Source: Chloroflexota bacterium (lineage in GTDB: Bacteria > Chloroflexota > Anaerolineae > B4-G1 > SLSP01). From it: DNA of 6,660 nucleotides. A program made the position numbers and the translations under genes. The notes under the pieces were generated by a model. It was not told the DNA's origin. It saw only the letters and a list, made by a program, of their open reading frames with translations, and did not search any database. The stretch is from positions 1 through 6,660 of the forward strand of contig JAKJAE010000155.1 of assembly GCA_022707665.1 (NCBI GenBank). The letters run 5' to 3'. Below are positions 1 through 4,411 of this stretch, one piece after another; the stretch's first letter is position 1, and each line of letters opens with the position of its first letter.

Positions 1-352
1 CGTGGGCCTCTGGCCCGCGATTGGGGCGACCTTCCTCGACTGGTCGGGTATCGTGCTCTTTGCTTTGCCCACGCGGCGACTCTTTGCGCGCTGGATCCAG
101 AGCCCCAACCTTGGTAAGGTCGCTGCGGGCCTCTTCTTCGGGACGTGGATGATCTCCGGGCTGACGCACGTCAATTCCGGTGCGATGACGTACTTCATGT
201 ACAACTGGCCCGAGGAAGTGTGGCTGACCCTGATCCCGATTATCCCCGTGGAGAACCTCTTTCGCTGCCTCATGGGCATGGTCATCGGTACGGGTGTGAT
301 TGCGGGCCTCCGCGCGATCAGCATTGTCAAGCCGGACCACGCCACCTATTGA
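1..352 (+). CDS. ECF transporter S component (substrate-binding membrane protein), 5'-truncated
   Basis: This is the C-terminal 116 residues of an integral membrane protein whose start lies upstream of the window; the GTG at base 2 is probably internal. Hydrophobic segments are visible at about residues 2-21, 39-57, 64-81 and 87-107, giving three to four membrane helices. The last two are separated by a short PVENLFR turn, and the protein ends in a brief polar tail. Full S components usually have about six helices and 170-220 residues, so roughly the first third is missing. The assignment rests on this layout and, above all, on the fused ECF ATPase and EcfT directly downstream. S components bind the substrate and sit in the membrane with EcfT and the ATPases. 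The ligand is not recognisable; because the gene sits with its own A and T genes, it likely serves one dedicated substrate. Another small membrane protein is possible but less likely. Confidence 0.68.
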   Translation, partial: VGLWPAIGATFLDWSGIVLFALPTRRLFARWIQSPNLGKVAAGLFFGTWMISGLTHVNSGAMTYFMYNWPEEVWLTLIPIIPVENLFRCLMGMVIGTGVIAGLRAISIVKPDHATY

Positions 353-362
353 GCCTGGACTC

Positions 363-409
363 GTGTCGGTCCGAAGCGGACAGGTGACACCTCTGGGTTC
401 TCCCTGTCC
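363..409 (+). other. Overlapping inverted repeats in the S-to-ATPase gap
   Basis: Two hairpins that cannot coexist can be drawn in the gap between the S gene stop and the preferred ATPase start. The first pairs GTCCG (369-373) with CGGAC (377-381) around a 3-base loop, and can be extended by GTGTC (363-367) with GACAC (386-390). The second pairs GGACAGG (378-384) with CCTGTCC (403-409) around an 18-base loop. No run of T follows, so this is not a standard intrinsic terminator. It could tune expression between the S and A genes, or be chance in GC-rich DNA. Confidence 0.3.
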
Positions 410-419
410 TGCGGGTCGT

Positions 420-2207
420 GTGTCGGAGTGGAGCGTTCAGGGGGCTCACCCACCGGTTGCCGTTCTCGATCGGGTCTCGTACCTCTACCCGCACTCGGAC
501 CGGCCTGCGTTGAGCAATATCTCGCTCGAGATCCGCCGGGGCGAATTCCTGGGTCTGATCGGACCGACCGGCGCAGGCAAGACCACGCTCTGCCTGGCGC
601 TGAACGGCGTCGTTCCCCAGTTCTATGGGGGGCGGTTCTTCGGGCGCGCGACCGTGGCCGGGCTCGATTCCCTCGATCACCCGATCAGCCGGCTCGCCCG
701 GCACGTTGCCGTCGTCTTCGAGGACCCTGAGACGCAGATCACGGCGACGTCGGTTGAGAACGAGATTGCTTTCGCTCTCGAGAACCTCTGTGTGCCCCGT
801 GACGAGATCCTGAGGCGCATCGCATGGGCCCTCGAGGCTGTCCGCCTTGAGGGCACCGAGAAGCGCCCTCCGCACACGCTCTCCGGCGGAGAGAAGCAGC
901 GCCTGGCGATCGCGTCATCGCTGGCGCTGTGTCCCGATCTTCTGGTGCTTGACGAGCCGACCTCACAGCTCGACCCGGTGGGCACCCAGGAAGTCTTCGC
1001 CACGGTCCGCGAGCTCAACCGCACGCTGGGCTTGACGGTCGTGATGGCCAGCCACGCGGCCGAGGAGATGGCCGAGTTTGCCGATCGCATTGCGGTGCTC
1101 GACCGTGGTGAGATCGTTCAGGTCGGCCCGCCCGATGAGGTCTATGCCGACGGTGTGCGTCTCGCGCAGCTCCATCTGCGTGCACCGCAGGTGGCGGAGA
1201 CCTTTGCGCTGGCTCGAGGTAAGGGGCTCTCTGTGCCCAGGATCCCGGTCCGGCTGCAGGAAGGGATCGCCCTGGCACGGGATCTCTCGATGCAACACCC
1301 GTTGGATCAGCCGGTGGCCTGCCCTGAGGGGATCGCTGGACACCCGTTGCCCGGCACAGATAAGGCCCCACTGCTGTCCGTGCGTGACCTGCACTACACC
1401 TACCGCGACGGTCCAGAGGCACTCAAGGGCATCACGCTGGACCTCTATGCGGGTGAATACGTCCTTCTCGTGGGCCAGAATGGCGCGGGCAAGAGCACGT
1501 TGGTCAAACACTTCCTGGGCCTGTTGCGGCCTGCTCAGGGCCAGGTGCTGCTGGCGGGCACCGACACGCGGACGCTCAAAGTGAGCGCCCTTGCCCGGCG
1601 CATCGGCTATGTGGCCCAGAATCCGGATCACCAGATCTTCAACGCCACGGTGGAAGAGGAGGTGGGATTCGCTCTGCGCCATCTCGGGTTCTCGAAGCGT
1701 CAGGTGCGCGCCACGGTGGACGAGAGTCTGGATGCGATGGGGCTGAGCGACGTGCGCGATCGCCATCCGTTAGCCCTGCCACGGGGCGATCGGGCGCGGG
1801 TCGTCGTCGCGGCGATCCTCGCCATGGCGCCGGAGGTCATCGTCTTCGATGAGCCGACGACGGGCCAGGACTACCGCGGCGCGCAGGCCATCCTCGACGT
1901 TAGCCGGCAGCTCCATGAACAGGGCAAGACGATCATCGTGATCACGCACCACCTCTATCTGATGGCCGATGTCGCGCAGCGGGTGATCGTTATGGGCGCA
2001 GGCCGCGTGTTGCTCGATGCCCCCATTCGCGAGGCCTACCACGCCGATGACGTGCTGGCGTCGACGCGCCTCACGCCACCCCAGGCGGTTCTGCTCGCCA
2101 AAACGCTGCATGCGTCCTTCGGGATGGATGACCTCTGCCCCTTGCTCACGCCCGCCGAGGTTGCCGGTGTCCTGGCCAGGACGGGAGGCCCGCGATGGGA
2201 CTCGTGA
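420..2207 (+). CDS. Fused tandem ECF transporter ATPase (EcfA1-EcfA2 type)
   Basis: This cytoplasmic energy-coupling subunit has two ABC ATPase domains in one chain (595 residues from the GTG at 420). Domain 1 has Walker A GPTGAGKTT (48-56), Q-loop region VFEDPETQ with Glu101 where Gln is usual, signature LSGGE (154-158), Walker B VLDEP (Asp178-Glu179) and switch His212. A linker with the PQVAETFALARGKG stretch typical of ECF ATPases precedes domain 2. Domain 2 has Walker A GQNGAGKST (352-360), Q-loop Gln400 in AQNPDHQ, a degenerate signature LPRGD (453-457), Walker B VFDEP (Asp477-Glu478) and His510. The changes fall on one composite ATP site, so the dimer looks asymmetric. It would power the transporter formed with the flanking S and T proteins. 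The start is uncertain: the frame is open back to a TTG at 300, and GTGs at 363 and 384 also fit; none has a convincing ribosome site. I prefer 420 because it places the conserved domain about 11 residues from the N-terminus. Confidence 0.93.
   Translation: MSEWSVQGAHPPVAVLDRVSYLYPHSDRPALSNISLEIRRGEFLGLIGPTGAGKTTLCLALNGVVPQFYGGRFFGRATVAGLDSLDHPISRLARHVAVVFEDPETQITATSVENEIAFALENLCVPRDEILRRIAWALEAVRLEGTEKRPPHTLSGGEKQRLAIASSLALCPDLLVLDEPTSQLDPVGTQEVFATVRELNRTLGLTVVMASHAAEEMAEFADRIAVLDRGEIVQVGPPDEVYADGVRLAQLHLRAPQVAETFALARGKGLSVPRIPVRLQEGIALARDLSMQHPLDQPVACPEGIAGHPLPGTDKAPLLSVRDLHYTYRDGPEALKGITLDLYAGEYVLLVGQNGAGKSTLVKHFLGLLRPAQGQVLLAGTDTRTLKVSALARRIGYVAQNPDHQIFNATVEEEVGFALRHLGFSKRQVRATVDESLDAMGLSDVRDRHPLALPRGDRARVVVAAILAMAPEVIVFDEPTTGQDYRGAQAILDVSRQLHEQGKTIIVITHHLYLMADVAQRVIVMGAGRVLLDAPIREAYHADDVLASTRLTPPQAVLLAKTLHASFGMDDLCPLLTPAEVAGVLARTGGPRWDS
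2183..2188 (+). promoter_or_regulatory. Ribosome binding site for ecfT
   Basis: GGGAGG lies 6 bases before the ATG at 2195, inside the end of the ATPase gene. It fixes the EcfT start and implies coupled translation across the 13-base gene overlap. Confidence 0.75.
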
Positions 2208-3040
2208 AACCAGGGTCGCGGACCTCTCCCTTGAGCCGCCTGGATGTGCGACCGAAGCTGGCGCTTGTCGGTGTTGTCACGGTGATTGCCTTCGTTTGGG
2301 AGAGCCCCCTGCTGGGCGGGGGGTTGGCCTTCCTGGCGCTGCTGGCCTGCCTCGCTTCGGGTGTGCGGCTGGGTTATCTTCGGAACTCGCTCTTCCTGCT
2401 CTTGCCTTTTGCCCTCCTGATCTTGATCACGCAGGGGCTCTTTGCCGACGAAGTCATCCGCATGCGCACCGGTCAGCCAACGCTGACCCCCTGGCTGACG
2501 GTTCCCGAACGTGTCTGGTGGATTGGTGGCGCTTCCATGTCGGTTGAGGGGATGGTCTACGGTCTCAACATCATCTTCAAGATGGTGACGATGACCTTGT
2601 TGGTACCCCTGCTGGTGTTCACGACCGATGCCGATGCCATGGTGCTGGGCATGGTCAAAATCCGGATCCCGTATAAGATTGCCTTTGTCCTGGCATCGAC
2701 CCTACGGTTTTTCCCGCTCCTGTTCGCTGATATTCAGGCTATCACCGAAGCACAGCGGCTGCGCGGACTGGCGCCGGAGAGTATGGGGCCGGTCAAGCGT
2801 GCGCGCGTCTATGCCAGGCTGGCTGTCCCGTTGATTCTGGGCGTCATCGTGAAGTCACAGATGCTCGATGTGGTTCTGCAGTCCAAGGCGTTTTCTGGCA
2901 GTTCCCATCGCACCTATCTGCACGAGTCGCGCCTGCGTCCTGGCGATGTTGCCCTGCTGGTAGCGTTGGCACTGGCGCTGGTCGCCGTTCTGATTCTGTA
3001 CTGGCGTTTCGGTATTGGCCGCTTCGGGGGACCCATCTAG
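2195..3040 (+). CDS. ecfT: ECF transporter transmembrane coupling protein EcfT
   Basis: This 281-residue membrane protein links ATP hydrolysis by the upstream ATPase to movement of the S component. It opens with LDVRPKLAL (16-24), the short N-terminal motif common in EcfT, followed by hydrophobic segments at about 22-35, 38-55, 64-82 and 125-147 and a C-terminal helix near 250-270. The cytoplasmic coupling region carries QRLRG (187-191), matching the family's first Ala/Arg/Gly coupling motif. A second motif position reads SKAF (230-233), where ARG or ARS is more usual, followed by the SSHRTYL stretch often seen at this place. Length fits the family (about 250-290). The ATG is supported by a strong ribosome site, and the gene overlaps the ATPase by 13 bases in another frame. 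Function is well supported by context; the transported substrate is unknown. Confidence 0.93.
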   Translation: MGLVKPGSRTSPLSRLDVRPKLALVGVVTVIAFVWESPLLGGGLAFLALLACLASGVRLGYLRNSLFLLLPFALLILITQGLFADEVIRMRTGQPTLTPWLTVPERVWWIGGASMSVEGMVYGLNIIFKMVTMTLLVPLLVFTTDADAMVLGMVKIRIPYKIAFVLASTLRFFPLLFADIQAITEAQRLRGLAPESMGPVKRARVYARLAVPLILGVIVKSQMLDVVLQSKAFSGSSHRTYLHESRLRPGDVALLVALALALVAVLILYWRFGIGRFGGPI

Positions 3041-3047
3041 GCACACA

Positions 3048-3926
3048 ATGACCAAGCTTACATCACGTAATGGGCCACTGCACATCGGCCCGGGCTACCC
3101 GCTCGTGCTCATCAGCGATGCTCTCCGTCTGGACCGGCGGACGATGACACAGCTCGGTGCCGCATCCGATCAGGATATCGTCGCGCGCATGGTGGGGCTG
3201 GCGAGGGTGGGCCATACGTCCGGGATCGACATGGTCGACATCATGATATCGTGTGACGATGTCGACGAGGCTGCGCTCCTGCCGCAGATTGCGGTCGCGG
3301 TCCACGATGCCATCGGGTGTCCCATCTCGCTCGACTCGCGCAATGTGGACGCCTTGCGCGCTGCTCTGGCAGCGCTGCGACCCTACAAGGCTCTGATCAA
3401 CTCGGTCACTGCAGAGGCCCACGTCCTGGACGTGTTGGCGCCGGTGGCAGCGGAGTTCGAGGCTGCGATCATCGGGATGCCCATCGGTGACGACTACGGG
3501 CTGCCCCGCGATGTGGCTGGCCGTGTGGCTGAGGCCGGCGTGATTCTCGAGCGCGCCTCAGCCTATGGCATCCCCCGGGACGATGTCGTGATGGATGCCA
3601 TTTGCCTGGCGCCTGCTGCGGAGCCCGCTTCGATGGCCGTATCGCTGGAGACACTCCGGCGCTTCCACGACGAACTGGGAGTTGCGACGACACTGGGCAT
3701 CAGCAATGCCGGGCACGGGATGCCCACCCGCTCTCACATTGACCTTGCCTACCTGCTGGCTGCCGCTCCCTGGGGGCTGGACTCCGCGCTGGTGAACCCG
3801 CGCACGCCGCTGTTGATTGAGGAGGTGCGCGCCATCGACTTTCTCACCGATCGTGATCCCTACGGAAAGCGGTATCTTCGCCACTACCGTGCGACACACC
3901 CTACCGAATCCTCCCGGAGGCCCTGA
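3048..3926 (+). CDS. Pterin-binding protein of the DHPS / methyltetrahydrofolate methyltransferase superfamily
   Basis: This soluble 292-residue TIM-barrel type protein resembles methyltetrahydrofolate:corrinoid methyltransferases (AcsE/MeTr, pterin-binding family). In order it shows GIDMVDI (59-65), PISLDSRN (92-99), ALINSVTAE (115-123), VVMDAI (180-185) and LGISNAGHGMP (216-226). Asp96, Asn118, Asp183 and Asn220 line up in order and near-equal spacing with the pterin-contacting Asp75, Asn96, Asp160 and Asn199 of the acetogen MeTr (numbers from memory). The NVTPDSFSDGG motif of true dihydropteroate synthase is absent, so FolP is unlikely. A role moving a methyl group to or from a tetrahydrofolate-like pterin is inferred; no corrinoid protein or activator is encoded in the window. 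The gene follows ecfT by 7 bases and overlaps the next gene by one base (TGATG). The ATG at 3048 is chosen over an in-frame TTG at 3015 that would run into ecfT; the ribosome site is weak (GGGGGA about 16 bases upstream). Confidence 0.82.
   Translation: MTKLTSRNGPLHIGPGYPLVLISDALRLDRRTMTQLGAASDQDIVARMVGLARVGHTSGIDMVDIMISCDDVDEAALLPQIAVAVHDAIGCPISLDSRNVDALRAALAALRPYKALINSVTAEAHVLDVLAPVAAEFEAAIIGMPIGDDYGLPRDVAGRVAEAGVILERASAYGIPRDDVVMDAICLAPAAEPASMAVSLETLRRFHDELGVATTLGISNAGHGMPTRSHIDLAYLLAAAPWGLDSALVNPRTPLLIEEVRAIDFLTDRDPYGKRYLRHYRATHPTESSRRP
3916..3920 (+). promoter_or_regulatory. Ribosome binding site for the [2Fe-2S] subunit
   Basis: GGAGG sits 5 bases before the ATG at 3926, within the last codons of the pterin-binding protein gene. 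Together with the TGATG stop-start overlap it supports translational coupling. Confidence 0.75.
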
Positions 3927-4411
3927 TGCACCTTACCTTCACGCTCAATGGTGAGGAGATCCGCCTTGAGGATCTCCCTGATGACCTGCTTCTCCTGGAT
4001 CTGCTGAGAGATCGTCTGGGGCTCACCGGTACCAAGCGCGGGTGCGAATCTGGTACCTGTGGATTGTGCTCGGTCCTGGTGGACGGCGCTCTGACCCGGT
4101 CGTGCCGCACCAGGGCAGCCGACGTCGCTGGCCATCACATCACGACCATCGAAGGCATCCATGGGCCTGACGGCGGCCCCAACGATTTGCAGGTGGCCTT
4201 CCTCGAGCATGGCGCGGTGCAGTGCGGCTTTTGCACCCCTGCCATGGTTCTGGCGGGCGAGGCGCTGCTGCGCCGCAATCCTTCCCCTACCCGCGCGCAG
4301 ATCCGGAGCGCGATCAACGGCATTCTGTGCCGTTGCACCGGCTATGTCCAGATCGTCGACGCGATCGAGGCGACGGCCGCGCAGCGTTCGGCGGGAGAGC
4401 AGAGACCATGA
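3926..4411 (+). CDS. Molybdenum hydroxylase small subunit, two [2Fe-2S] clusters (CoxS/XdhC-type)
   Basis: This 161-residue electron-transfer subunit belongs to a xanthine dehydrogenase-family enzyme. The N-terminal plant-ferredoxin-like domain has cluster cysteines Cys40, Cys45, Cys48 and Cys60 (CESGTCGLC, then SC). The C-terminal helical domain has QCGFC (99-103) and LCRCTGY (134-140), which bind the second cluster close to the molybdenum cofactor. All eight cysteines are present and the length is normal for the family, so it looks intact. It passes electrons from the molybdenum centre of the large subunit, whose gene overlaps its end by four bases (ATGA), to a FAD subunit or another acceptor. 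No FAD subunit gene lies between the two or upstream in the window. The family does not reveal the substrate: small subunits of CO, xanthine, nicotinate, aldehyde and hydroxybenzoyl-CoA enzymes all look alike. Confidence 0.96.
   Translation: MHLTFTLNGEEIRLEDLPDDLLLLDLLRDRLGLTGTKRGCESGTCGLCSVLVDGALTRSCRTRAADVAGHHITTIEGIHGPDGGPNDLQVAFLEHGAVQCGFCTPAMVLAGEALLRRNPSPTRAQIRSAINGILCRCTGYVQIVDAIEATAAQRSAGEQRP
4393..4399 (+). promoter_or_regulatory. Ribosome binding site for the molybdopterin subunit
   Basis: GGGAGAG lies 8 bases before the ATG at 4408, inside the end of the small-subunit gene. It supports that start and the four-base ATGA overlap. Confidence 0.65.

Noticed and set aside
300..419. N-terminal extension of the ATPase to the TTG at 300
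   Set aside because: It would overlap the S gene by 53 bases and adds about 40 Ser/Pro/Arg-rich residues with no ABC similarity; a later GTG is more likely, though 363 and 384 cannot be excluded.
963..1766. Minus-strand open frame of 267 codons opposite the ATPase gene
   Set aside because: It lies entirely antisense to conserved ABC motifs and its translation is low-complexity and His/Arg/Gln-rich; a codon-bias shadow.
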